From Rhodoluna lacicola (GTDB lineage: Bacteria > Actinomycetota > Actinomycetes > Actinomycetales > Microbacteriaceae), in assembly GCF_000699505.1 (NCBI RefSeq), contig NZ_CP007490.1:620001-684000 (forward strand): a DNA stretch of 64,000 nucleotides, given 5' to 3'. The notes below the pieces were generated by a model that was not told the DNA's origin, searched no databases, and was given only the letters and a program-made list of their open reading frames with translations. A program made the position numbers and the translations under genes. Numbering within the stretch: the stretch's first letter is position 1; the number at the start of each line of letters is the position of its first letter. This document shows positions 28,482 through 35,757 of this stretch, in pieces.

Positions 28482-29945
28482 TTGACCCCTGGTTCTAATC
28501 CGCCGGCCAACGAGCCGCTGACTATTGTTATTGGCTGCGACACGTTCCCGCCCGACATCAATGGTGCCGCTAGATTCGCTGAGCGCCTTGCCGCCGGGCT
28601 TGCTCGACACGGGCACGATGTGCACATAGTGGCATCTTCCTTTGATGGCACTCACGGGGCCTTTACTGAAATCCACGATGGCCAAGCCATGACCGTGCAC
28701 CGAATCAAGAGCTATCGGATTCCCCAGCATAAAACCTTGCGCTACGTCTGGCCGTTTACACTGAAAGCAAAAACCGATGAAATATTGCGTCAGGTCAAAC
28801 CAGATGCGGTGCACATCCAATCGCACTTAATCATGGGGCGCTACCTAGCCAAGAGTGCAAGGGAGCAAGGGATTCGCCTTTTGGCGACGAACCACATAAT
28901 GCCTGAGAACCTAATTAAGTACTCGGTGATTGTTCCTAAGTTTTTAGAAAAAACCGCGATGAAACTTGCCTGGGCAGATGCGGGTCGAGTTCTTCGTCAA
29001 GCGGATTTTGTGACTACACCAACTCGTCGCGCAGCAAACCTGCTTGAGCAAGCCGCTGGTGTGACAGATGTGTTGGCAATTAGTTGCGGAATTGATGCAT
29101 CTAAATTCGCCAATGCAACACCGACAACAAATGAGAATCCACGAATTTTGTTTCTTGGTCGCCTGGATTACGAAAAGCACATTCACAACCTTTTGAAGGC
29201 TGTGGCGATGCTGCCAAAGAAATTAAACACTCAGGTCGAAATAGTTGGCGATGGTGGTGAACGCAAGCACCTTGAAAACTTGGCGCTTGAGCTTGGCATT
29301 TCAAAACAAGTGACGTTCCTCGGTCATATTTCTGAAGAAGAGCTTCCTAAGGCTTATGAGCGGGCCACGCTCTTTGCAATGCCTTCGATTGCAGAATTGC
29401 AAAGCATCGCCACCATGGAGGCAATGGCATCGGGTCGACCAGTGGTGGCCGCAAACGCCATGGCTCTTCCGCACCTAGTCCACGACGGCGATAATGGGTA
29501 TCTTTTTGAGCCAGATGACGTTCAAGAATTCAGCGAAAAGCTTAGGAAGATCCTCACTGCTGATCAGGCAGAACTAGACCGCCTGTCAGAGAATTCACTG
29601 CACCTAATCCAGTCGCATGATATTGAAAGAACGCTCTCTATTTTTGAGGGTCTTTACCGCGGCGATCAAGATTCGGATAGAACTTCTGATGACAACAGTG
29701 AGACTTACACGCAGGCAATTGGACTATTGCCTGAACAACTTCACAACCGAGTCGTTGAGCTACGAGAAAGGGCCAAAGCATTGCGCGAGGCTGCTGCCGA
29801 GTTGCGTGAGGAAGTTGTTGAAGATGTGCGTGAAAAACTTGAGGACATTCGCGACGAGGTGAAGAAGTCCGCAAAAAAGACTGCAATCAAAGCTAAGAAA
29901 GTTGTCAAGAACGCCACCGAGCGTCTCAAAAACGACGAGGATTAG
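28482..29945 (+). CDS. Glycosyltransferase family 4 with charged C-terminal tail
   Basis: A 487-aa GT-B fold enzyme. The N-terminal acceptor domain starts TIVIGCDTFPPDINGAARFAERLAAGLARHGHDV; the donor-binding domain has RILFLGRLDYEKHIHNLLKAV and the EX7E-type segment FAMPSIAELQSIATMEAMASGRPVVA. It resembles diacylglycerol or phosphatidylinositol glycosyltransferases of actinobacteria, so membrane glycolipid synthesis is a reasonable guess. Residues about 415-487 are an extra helical stretch rich in Glu, Arg and then Lys (AKKTAIKAKKVVKNATERLK). The start is TTG 28482 with AAGG upstream. Confidence 0.82.
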   Translation: MTPGSNPPANEPLTIVIGCDTFPPDINGAARFAERLAAGLARHGHDVHIVASSFDGTHGAFTEIHDGQAMTVHRIKSYRIPQHKTLRYVWPFTLKAKTDEILRQVKPDAVHIQSHLIMGRYLAKSAREQGIRLLATNHIMPENLIKYSVIVPKFLEKTAMKLAWADAGRVLRQADFVTTPTRRAANLLEQAAGVTDVLAISCGIDASKFANATPTTNENPRILFLGRLDYEKHIHNLLKAVAMLPKKLNTQVEIVGDGGERKHLENLALELGISKQVTFLGHISEEELPKAYERATLFAMPSIAELQSIATMEAMASGRPVVAANAMALPHLVHDGDNGYLFEPDDVQEFSEKLRKILTADQAELDRLSENSLHLIQSHDIERTLSIFEGLYRGDQDSDRTSDDNSETYTQAIGLLPEQLHNRVVELRERAKALREAAAELREEVVEDVREKLEDIRDEVKKSAKKTAIKAKKVVKNATERLKNDED

Positions 29946-29958
29946 AAGATAGCAGCTG

Positions 29959-30033
29959 GGGGAGTTAGCTCAGCCGGTTAGAGCAGCGGACTCATAATCC
30001 GTCGGTCACGGGTTCAAGTCCCGTTACTCCCCA
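29959..30033 (+). tRNA. tRNA with CAT anticodon (tRNA-Ile2 or elongator tRNA-Met)
   Basis: A complete cloverleaf with acceptor GGGGAGT paired to ACTCCCC, D-arm GCTCAGCCGGTTAGAGC, anticodon loop CTCATAA, T-arm ACGGGTTCAAGTCCCGT and discriminator A; CCA is not encoded. It is not the initiator, because the first acceptor pair is matched. The D-arm, the GGTC variable loop and the GGTTCAAGTCC stretch resemble E. coli tRNA-Ile2, which reads AUA after lysidine modification, but elongator Met cannot be excluded by eye. Its last bases are the first bases of the tandem array that follows. Confidence 0.9.
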
Positions 30034-30410
30034 CTTGAGAGTTTCATTGAACGGGACTTCGAAAACCACCTGACGGTGCTTTTCCATTACTCCCCACTTG
30101 AGAGTTTCATTGAACGGGACTTCGAAAACCACCTGACGGTGCTTTTCCATTACTCCCCACTTGAGAGTTTCATTGAACGGGACTTCGAAAACCACCTGAC
30201 GGTGCTTTTCCATTACTCCCCACTTGAGAGTTTCATTGAACGGGACTTCGAAAACCACCTGACGGTGCTTTTCCATACTCCCCACTTGAGAGTTTCATTG
30301 AACGGGACTTCGAAAACCACCTGACGGTGCTTTTCCATACTCCCCACTTGAGAGTTTCATTGAACGGGACTTCGAAAACCACCTGACGGTGCTTTTCCAT
30401 ACTCCCCACT
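30026..30410 (+). repeat. Six-copy 62/63-bp tandem array abutting the tRNA 3' end
   Basis: The anchor ACTCCCC recurs at 30026, 30089, 30152, 30215, 30277, 30339 and (partial unit) 30401. The first three periods are 63 bp and the last three 62 bp, differing by one T before the anchor; the units are otherwise identical. Each unit includes the tRNA's last acceptor bases, a hairpin GAAAACCACC-TGAC-GGTGCTTTTC with one mismatch (30061-30084 in unit 1), and AACGGGACTT (30050-30059 in unit 1), a perfect complement of the tRNA T-arm bases 30016-30025. Every unit is the same throughout, so this is a minisatellite-like array and not a CRISPR. Confidence 0.95.
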
Positions 30411-30418
30411 CCTTCCTT

Positions 30419-30424
30419 TAGTAT
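30419..30424 (+). promoter_or_regulatory. Probable -10 of the amino-acid ABC transporter operon
   Basis: TAGTAT starts 9 nt after the last repeat base and would begin transcription near 30431, leaving about 16 nt of leader containing AAGGAAAGG before the ATG at 30447. Any -35 would fall inside the end of the tandem array, so changes in the array end could affect this promoter. Confidence 0.45.
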
Positions 30425-30446
30425 GGTGAAACAAGGAAAGGCCCTC

Positions 30447-31343
30447 ATGGCAAACAAGCAGAGCAACGATGACGTTGTAGCCGTGCCTCTCAGGCATCCC
30501 TGGCGCTGGGTATCTGCAGTCATTTTGGTGGCAATTCTTGGGCTATTTGTTTATTCCCTCTGGGCTTCGCCAAACATAAATCACGAAATCGTAAGCAAGT
30601 ATCTTTTCAATGAAAAAGTTATTGCAGCAGCGGGGCTTACTGTTTCGCTCACCGTGATTTCGATGCTGATTGGCACAATCCTCGCCATAATTTTGGCAAT
30701 CATGAGACTTTCATCAAATCCGGTGCTGAAGCTTGTCTCGATTGGCTACATTGGTTTTTTCCGCGGGACTCCGTTGCTGTTGCAGGTAGTGTTCTGGGGT
30801 TACCTAGGCATCATTTACCCAACCATCGACATCGGAATCCCATTTACCGACATGATCTGGTGGTCCGAGAAAACCTCGCTGGTCTTCACATCACTGGTGG
30901 CTGGAATTATCGCTCTTTCGCTTAACGAGGCCGCTTACTCCGCGGAAATCGTGCGCGCCGGTATTTTATCGGTGGACTCAGGGCAAGCCGAAGCAGCCAA
31001 ATCTCTTGGAATGGGCTCTGGTTACACCCTGCGCAGAATTGTTCTGCCTCAGGCCATGAGGGTAATCATTCCTCCGATGGGTAATGAATTCATATCGATG
31101 CTAAAAAACACATCTCTCTTGCAGGTGGTTGCCGTCATGGAACTGTACGCCCGTACTTCGCAGATTTCTTCGCAAAACCTTGCTCAGGTTGAATTGCTTG
31201 TGGTTGCCGGCTTCTGGTACCTGGTCATGACTACTGTTCTCTCATTCCCGCAAAGCTACCTAGAGAAAAAGTACGGTAGGGGATTCAGCGTTGCGACTCA
31301 AAAATCGCGATGGCTTCGAATCGGTATGAAGGGGAACGTATGA
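30447..31343 (+). CDS. Polar amino acid ABC transporter permease (HisM/GlnP type)
   Basis: A 298-aa inner-membrane permease. It has an N-terminal membrane segment ([19 protein letters not shown]), the conserved [25 protein letters not shown] region, and the EAA loop that docks the ATPase ([44 protein letters not shown]). The ATG at 30447 is chosen because AAGGAAAGG lies 5-6 nt upstream; a frame start at 30423 precedes that site. The stop overlaps the ATPase ATG. Substrate is probably a polar or D/L-amino acid, but not determinable. Confidence 0.92.
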   Translation: MANKQSNDDVVAVPLRHPWRWVSAVILVAILGLFVYSLWASPNINHEIVSKYLFNEKVIAAAGLTVSLTVISMLIGTILAIILAIMRLSSNPVLKLVSIGYIGFFRGTPLLLQVVFWGYLGIIYPTIDIGIPFTDMIWWSEKTSLVFTSLVAGIIALSLNEAAYSAEIVRAGILSVDSGQAEAAKSLGMGSGYTLRRIVLPQAMRVIIPPMGNEFISMLKNTSLLQVVAVMELYARTSQISSQNLAQVELLVVAGFWYLVMTTVLSFPQSYLEKKYGRGFSVATQKSRWLRIGMKGNV

Positions 31344-32107
31344 GCAATAAGTTAATGGTTGACGCTCGTGCTATCCGAAAAAGTTTTGGTTCAAACGAGG
31401 TTCTCAAGGGGATCACCCTGCAGGTAGAACAGGGGCAAGTGTTGTGCCTGCTTGGTCCATCTGGCTCAGGAAAATCCACATTCCTGCGCTGCATTAATCA
31501 TCTTGAGACAATCAATGGTGGCCGTCTTTATGTCGATGGTGAACTAATGGGATTTCGTGAGAAAAGCGATGCGATATACGAAATGAAGCCGGGTGCCATC
31601 GCCAAACAGCGAAGTGAAATCGGCATGGTTTTCCAACGCTTCAATCTTTTCCCGCATTTAACTGCCCTTGAAAATGTGATCGAGGCTCCGGTTGGAGTAA
31701 AGGGAATTTCTAAAACCGATGCCGTGATTAAGGCCAAGGAACTTCTGGCCTCAGTCGGACTGAGTGACAAAATTAATCACTATCCTTCGCAACTCTCCGG
31801 TGGCCAGCAACAGCGAGTAGCGATTGCCCGAGCGCTTGCCATGGAACCCAAGCTGATGCTTTTTGACGAACCAACCTCTGCGTTAGACCCGGAGCTTGTC
31901 GGTGATGTTCTTGATGTGATGCGCAAACTTGCGCTAAGTGGCATGACGATGATTGTCGTGACCCACGAGATTGGGTTTGCTCGAGAGGTTGCCGACCGAG
32001 TGGTGTTTATGGATGACGGCATCGTGGTTGAAGATGGCACGCCAAGTCAGGTCATAGATAAACCAAAGAATGAGCGAACCAAGGCCTTTATCAATAGTGT
32101 TTTGTGA
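31340..32107 (+). CDS. Polar amino acid ABC transporter ATP-binding protein (GlnQ type)
   Basis: A 255-aa ABC ATPase with Walker [10 protein letters not shown] (about residue 38), Q-loop [18 protein letters not shown], signature [16 protein letters not shown], Walker [15 protein letters not shown] and switch His VTHEIGFA. An insertion [25 protein letters not shown] lies between Walker A and the Q-loop, as in some GlnQ/HisP proteins. The ATG at 31340 overlaps the permease stop and has AAGGGGAAC upstream. Confidence 0.95.
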   Translation: MSNKLMVDARAIRKSFGSNEVLKGITLQVEQGQVLCLLGPSGSGKSTFLRCINHLETINGGRLYVDGELMGFREKSDAIYEMKPGAIAKQRSEIGMVFQRFNLFPHLTALENVIEAPVGVKGISKTDAVIKAKELLASVGLSDKINHYPSQLSGGQQQRVAIARALAMEPKLMLFDEPTSALDPELVGDVLDVMRKLALSGMTMIVVTHEIGFAREVADRVVFMDDGIVVEDGTPSQVIDKPKNERTKAFINSVL

Positions 32108-32147
32108 GGGCCATTTGCCCAGAGGGTGACAGTGGCGCCAATGGCCC
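32108..32147 (+). promoter_or_regulatory. Inverted repeat between the ABC ATPase and binding-protein genes
   Basis: GGGCCATT (32108-32115) is matched by AATGGCCC (32140-32147), with TGGCGCCA inside. In the mRNA it would form a hairpin directly after the ATPase stop. Such intercistronic structures often stabilise or separate transcripts so that the binding protein is made in excess. Confidence 0.45.
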
Positions 32148-32264
32148 ATAACGAGCACCTCAAGCGGCATAGCTTGTTTCAAACAGGTAAAGATTCCCCA
32201 AATTACCGGCCTTTGGCTTGGCTCTGAACTAGGCTCAATCTGTACCTTCCCGATAGGAGAACAA

Positions 32265-33161
32265 TTGAGTATTTCTAAATTTGCCGGCTTGGCCATGCTG
32301 GCCACAGCAAGCGTATTCGCACTAACTGGCTGTGCTTCAGGCACCCCAGCCGCCGAGGAAACCACTGCAGGCACAATCGCGGTTGATGAAGCCGCCGCAG
32401 CACTTCTTCCAGCAGAGTTCAAGGATGGCATCAGCGTTGCATCAGACATCCCTTACGCTCCGATGGAGCTTTTCGACGAGAACGACAACCCAACTGGCTT
32501 TGATTACGACCTGTCTCAGGCTATTGGCGCAAAGCTTGGTGTGAAGCTTACTTTCAACGACCAGGACTGGGACGGAATTATTCCTTCACTTCAGTCGGGA
32601 ACCCACGACATCATCATGTCTGGCATGAATGACACAAAGGAGCGTCAAGAGGTTCTTGATTTCGTTGACTACTTCAGTGCAGGTTTCGCTGTTGTTGTTC
32701 CAGCCGGAAACCCAGAAATGATCAAATCATTTGCTGATCTCTGTGGCAAAACCGTTGCAATCCAGACCGCAACCGCACAAATTGACTTGGTAAATGCGGT
32801 AAACCCTAGCTGTTCCAAGAAGATCGCCGTTCTTGAGTTCCCAACCGATGGTGATGCCCAGAACGCAATCCGTGCCGGCAAGGCATCTGCTGGTGTAAAT
32901 GACGGTCAGGTAGCGGCATACACCGCACAGACCGCTGGTGAAGGAAAGTACTTTGAAGTTGTAGTACCAACCGACGCTCCTGAGGGATACACCTCAGTGC
33001 TCACCGGTATTGGTGTGCTGAAGAAGAACGCAGACCTAACCAAGGCGATTCAGGCTGCGGTACAGTCGCTAATTGACGATGGTACCTATGCGTCACTTCT
33101 GGACAAATGGAACCTATCTGCATTTGCTGTAGCAGAAGCAACCATTAACGGCACCAAGTAA
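32265..33161 (+). CDS. Amino acid ABC transporter substrate-binding lipoprotein
   Basis: A 298-aa extracytoplasmic binding protein. The signal peptide ISKFAGLAMLATASVFALTGC ends in a lipobox with the lipidated Cys at residue 23. The mature part is a family 3 solute-binding fold (SVASDIPYAPMELFDENDNPTGFDYDLSQAIGAKLGVKL, WDGIIPSLQSGTHDIIMSGM). The start is TTG 32265 with ATAGGAGAAC upstream. It lies 157 bp after the ATPase gene, longer than other gaps in the operon, and is followed by a strong terminator. Confidence 0.93.
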   Translation: MSISKFAGLAMLATASVFALTGCASGTPAAEETTAGTIAVDEAAAALLPAEFKDGISVASDIPYAPMELFDENDNPTGFDYDLSQAIGAKLGVKLTFNDQDWDGIIPSLQSGTHDIIMSGMNDTKERQEVLDFVDYFSAGFAVVVPAGNPEMIKSFADLCGKTVAIQTATAQIDLVNAVNPSCSKKIAVLEFPTDGDAQNAIRAGKASAGVNDGQVAAYTAQTAGEGKYFEVVVPTDAPEGYTSVLTGIGVLKKNADLTKAIQAAVQSLIDDGTYASLLDKWNLSAFAVAEATINGTK

Positions 33162-33174
33162 TTGACCTGTATTT

Positions 33175-33211
33175 CGGGGGCAAGCTTCGGCTTGCCCCCG
33201 ATTTCATTTTT
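33175..33211 (+). terminator. Intrinsic terminator of the amino-acid ABC operon
   Basis: A perfect 11-bp stem CGGGGGCAAGC/GCTTGCCCCCG with a TTCG tetraloop (33186-33189) is followed by ATTTCATTTTT. Confidence 0.95.
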
Positions 33212-33230
33212 AATCTGAAAGAATTGAGTC

Positions 33231-34007
33231 ATGTCCGAAAATCTGCAAATTGTTGAGGTAGAAACTGCCTCCGACGCAGAGTTGATGGCCAACTTCTTTA
33301 AGACCATTTGGACTGATGGTGATGAGGTAGTTCCGTTCGACATGGTTCTGGCCGTTCTCCACGTTGGCGGGTATGCCGCCCTTGCAAAATCCGAAAACAG
33401 GGTGGTGGGTGCCTCATTTGGTTTCCTTGGTGAGTACGCGTCGCATCGAGTATTGCACTCTCACGTGACCGCCGCATCTGTTCAAGGAGTCGGGTTTCAG
33501 CTCAAGCAGCACCAGTTTGCATGGGCTAAGGAGCGTGACCTTGCAGGCATAACCTGGACTTTTGATCCACTGGTTAGAAGAAATTGCGTTTTTAATTTCC
33601 AGAAATTGGGCGCTATTGTAGTGGAATATCTTCCAAACTTTTATGGCACTATGACCGACTCCATAAACGCAGGTGATGATTCTGATCGTCTCTTTACGTA
33701 TTGGCCGGTCCAGGAGCCGATTCATCTAGAGGCTACCAAGACCACGAATTTGGCACTCAAGAATCTGTCTGGCTCGCCGGTTGCTGTGGAATACAACGCC
33801 CAGGTAGCTTTCTGGATTGAACTTCCCGAAGACATCGAGGCTTTGCGAAAGACTGACATAGAGCTAGCAAGGCAGTGGCGCCAGAGTGTTCGTGAAATTC
33901 TGCAGCCGGCGCTAGACGATGGTTGGTTCGTGGCAGCAGTCAACACCGATAGAACTGCGATTCTGGTTGAGCCGGGCACATCCGATTACGAATTTTCAGA
34001 AGATTAG
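33231..34007 (+). CDS. GNAT-like acetyl/acyltransferase (COG3375-type)
   Basis: A 258-aa protein resembling the predicted GNAT-superfamily acyltransferases of the COG3375 group. Visible parts are ENRVVGASFGFLG, LHSHVTAASVQGVGFQLKQHQFAWAKERDLAGITWTFDPLVRRNCVFNFQKLGAIVVEYLPNFYG. Proteins of this group are commonly encoded beside menC/N-acylamino-acid-racemase genes, as here with a 15-bp gap. An acyl-CoA:amino acid acyltransferase role is inferred from context. The classical acetyl-CoA loop is hard to place, so the catalytic assignment is tentative. Confidence 0.7.
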   Translation: MSENLQIVEVETASDAELMANFFKTIWTDGDEVVPFDMVLAVLHVGGYAALAKSENRVVGASFGFLGEYASHRVLHSHVTAASVQGVGFQLKQHQFAWAKERDLAGITWTFDPLVRRNCVFNFQKLGAIVVEYLPNFYGTMTDSINAGDDSDRLFTYWPVQEPIHLEATKTTNLALKNLSGSPVAVEYNAQVAFWIELPEDIEALRKTDIELARQWRQSVREILQPALDDGWFVAAVNTDRTAILVEPGTSDYEFSED

Positions 34008-34022
34008 AAAGTAAGGAAAAAA

Positions 34023-35138
34023 TTGAAGTTAGAGGCAGTTGAACTTATCCGATTGAACGTGCCATTGAAATCGGCCTTCAGGACTTCATTCAGTTCTGTG
34101 AACATGCATGAGGTGGTTTGGGTTCACGCTGTCACCGATGAGGGTGAGGGATGGGCTGAGTGCGGTGCCAACGATCGCCCTGACTACTCCAGCGAATATC
34201 ACACCGGGGCCATGGCTGTACTTCGCGAGTTCATTCTTCCCGACCTCTTCAAGCTCGGCAACGATCTAAGTGCCGAGGCCGTAGCCCCGACTTTGCATTG
34301 GATCAAGCAGCACCGCATGGCGAAGGCTGCCATTGAAACAGCATTGCTTGATGCACAGCTTCGAGCGAGCACAACTTCTTTTGCTGAGTATTTTGGCGCC
34401 ACTCGAGACAAGGTTCCTGCGGGTGTTTCAGTGGGAATTATGGATTCTCTGCCCGAGCTAATGGGCTTCGTCGAAGGTTACCTAAATGAGGGTTACGTGC
34501 GAATCAAACTCAAAATTGAACCCGGCTGGGACTACGAGCCAGTAAAACTCGTTCGAGAGACTTACGGCCCTGATTTGCTACTTCAGGTTGACGCAAATAC
34601 CGCTTACACCCGAGATGATTTTGATTTGCTCAAACGTCTTGATGAATTCAATTTGCTGTTAATTGAGCAGCCAATTTATGAAGAAGATCTACTGGGTCAC
34701 GCAAAGCTGGCCGATTACATTGAGACTCCGGTCTGCTTGGATGAAACAATCATTTCTGCTGACATCGCACGTGATGCAATTGAACTGGGAGCCGCTGAAA
34801 TTATTAACATCAAGCCGTCACGTGTTGGCGGATACATCGAATCGGTAAAGATTCACGATATCTCAGTAGCCAACAACATTCCGGTCTGGTGCGGGGGAAT
34901 GCTGGAAACTGGAATTGGTCGCGCTGCGAATCTTGCTCTTGCCGCCATGCCTGGCTTTACCTTGCCGGGCGACACCTCAGCATCATCTCGCTATTTTGAA
35001 ACCGATTTGACCGAACCATTCGTACTAGTTGATGGCCACATTTCTGTGCCCACAGGTCCTGGAATCGGTGTTGATCCAATTCCTGAGATTATTGAAAGGT
35101 TTGCAGTTTCCAGAGAGTGGATTAAGCGTCCAAATTAG
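34023..35138 (+). CDS. Enolase-superfamily protein: o-succinylbenzoate synthase / N-acylamino acid racemase-like
   Basis: A 371-aa enolase-superfamily enzyme. The catalytic Lys pair is RIKLKI (about residue 162); metal ligands are in LLQVDANTAY, LIEQPI and CLDETI; the second Lys is in INIKPSRVGGY, and WCGGMLETGIGRAANLAL closes the barrel. Members either make o-succinylbenzoate for menaquinone or racemise N-succinylamino acids. No men genes are near; the adjacent GNAT protein and amino-acid transporter favour the racemase role, by inference. The start is TTG 34023 after AAGGAAAAAA. Confidence 0.82.
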   Translation: MKLEAVELIRLNVPLKSAFRTSFSSVNMHEVVWVHAVTDEGEGWAECGANDRPDYSSEYHTGAMAVLREFILPDLFKLGNDLSAEAVAPTLHWIKQHRMAKAAIETALLDAQLRASTTSFAEYFGATRDKVPAGVSVGIMDSLPELMGFVEGYLNEGYVRIKLKIEPGWDYEPVKLVRETYGPDLLLQVDANTAYTRDDFDLLKRLDEFNLLLIEQPIYEEDLLGHAKLADYIETPVCLDETIISADIARDAIELGAAEIINIKPSRVGGYIESVKIHDISVANNIPVWCGGMLETGIGRAANLALAAMPGFTLPGDTSASSRYFETDLTEPFVLVDGHISVPTGPGIGVDPIPEIIERFAVSREWIKRPN

Positions 35139-35160
35139 TTTTAGGAATTTCCTAAAGACT
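35138..35160. terminator. Weak bidirectional hairpin between convergent racemase-like gene and tdk
   Basis: AGTTTTAGGAA and TTCCTAAAGACT form an AT-rich, nearly perfect dyad across the 13-bp gap, including the tdk stop codon. It could end both transcripts, but the stem is weak. Confidence 0.4.
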
Positions 35161-35751
35161 TCCGCGCTCGCTTAGGTAGCACGAGGGGCAAAGCGACTCG
35201 TAAGTTACGTTCACTCCATCGATGGCTACTTGCTCGCCATCAAAAACAAATTGATTGTCCATTTTGCGAGCATTGAACATTGCCTTGCGCCCACAGCGGC
35301 AGATTGTCTTCAGCTCCTCGAGGCTGTGGGCAATTTCAAGCAGGCGTAGGCTGCCTGGAAAGCCGTTGGTGAGAAAGTCCGTGCGAATCCCGTATGCGAG
35401 CACCGGGATGTTATCTAGGACGGCAATTTCAAGTGCCTGGTCGACTTGGTCGCGGGTTAGAAACTGGGCCTCATCTATCAGTAGGCAGGCTATTCCTTTA
35501 CCGGTTTCTTTCTTGAATGCTGCGACTCGCGAAGCAAATTCCGCACGTAGGTCAAGTTCGGGAGTGATCAGAAAATCCACCTCGCGATCTACGCCCAGGC
35601 GGCTGGTGATGGCTTTTTCACCCTTAATGTCAATAGCCGGCTTGGCTAGCAAGACGTGTTGGTCGCGTTCTTCGTAGTTGTGGGCTGCCTGCAGCAGCGC
35701 GGTGCTCTTGCCACTGTTCATGGCACCGTGACGGAAGTAGAGCTTGCTCAA
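35152..35751 (-). CDS. tdk: Thymidine kinase (type II)
   Basis: A salvage kinase of 199 aa that phosphorylates thymidine. It has P-loop FRHGAMNSGKST (about residue 7), the DEAQF motif with the catalytic Glu (LIDEAQFLTRDQVD), the lasso YGIRTDFLTNGFPGS, and zinc Cys residues in CRCGRKA and CPSC. It lies 6 bp behind fabF at the end of the fatty-acid gene block, so it is probably co-transcribed, though functionally unrelated. Confidence 0.94.
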   Translation of the reverse strand: MSKLYFRHGAMNSGKSTALLQAAHNYEERDQHVLLAKPAIDIKGEKAITSRLGVDREVDFLITPELDLRAEFASRVAAFKKETGKGIACLLIDEAQFLTRDQVDQALEIAVLDNIPVLAYGIRTDFLTNGFPGSLRLLEIAHSLEELKTICRCGRKAMFNARKMDNQFVFDGEQVAIDGVNVTYESLCPSCYLSERGSL

Positions 35752-35757
35752 GGCCGA

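Noticed and set aside
23770-30033. tRNA genes as attachment sites of an integrated element
   Set aside because: No integrase, excisionase, phage or conjugation genes lie near either tRNA, and the genes between them are ordinary chromosomal ones. The repeated tRNA end at 30.0-30.4 kb is tandem and not a flanking pair.
29992-30285. Minus-strand reading frame made of the repeated peptide MEKHRQVVFEVPFNETLKWGV
   Set aside because: It exists only because the first three repeat units are 63 bp (21 codons) long; it runs into the antisense of the tRNA, has no ribosome-binding site, and the 62-bp units break the frame.
30076-30324. Plus-strand reading frame across the tandem array
   Set aside because: Also a by-product of the repeat period; it has no start signals and no resemblance to a protein.
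30026-30410. Possible CRISPR array
   Set aside because: The whole 62/63-bp unit is identical from copy to copy, so there are no variable spacers, and there are no cas genes in the window.
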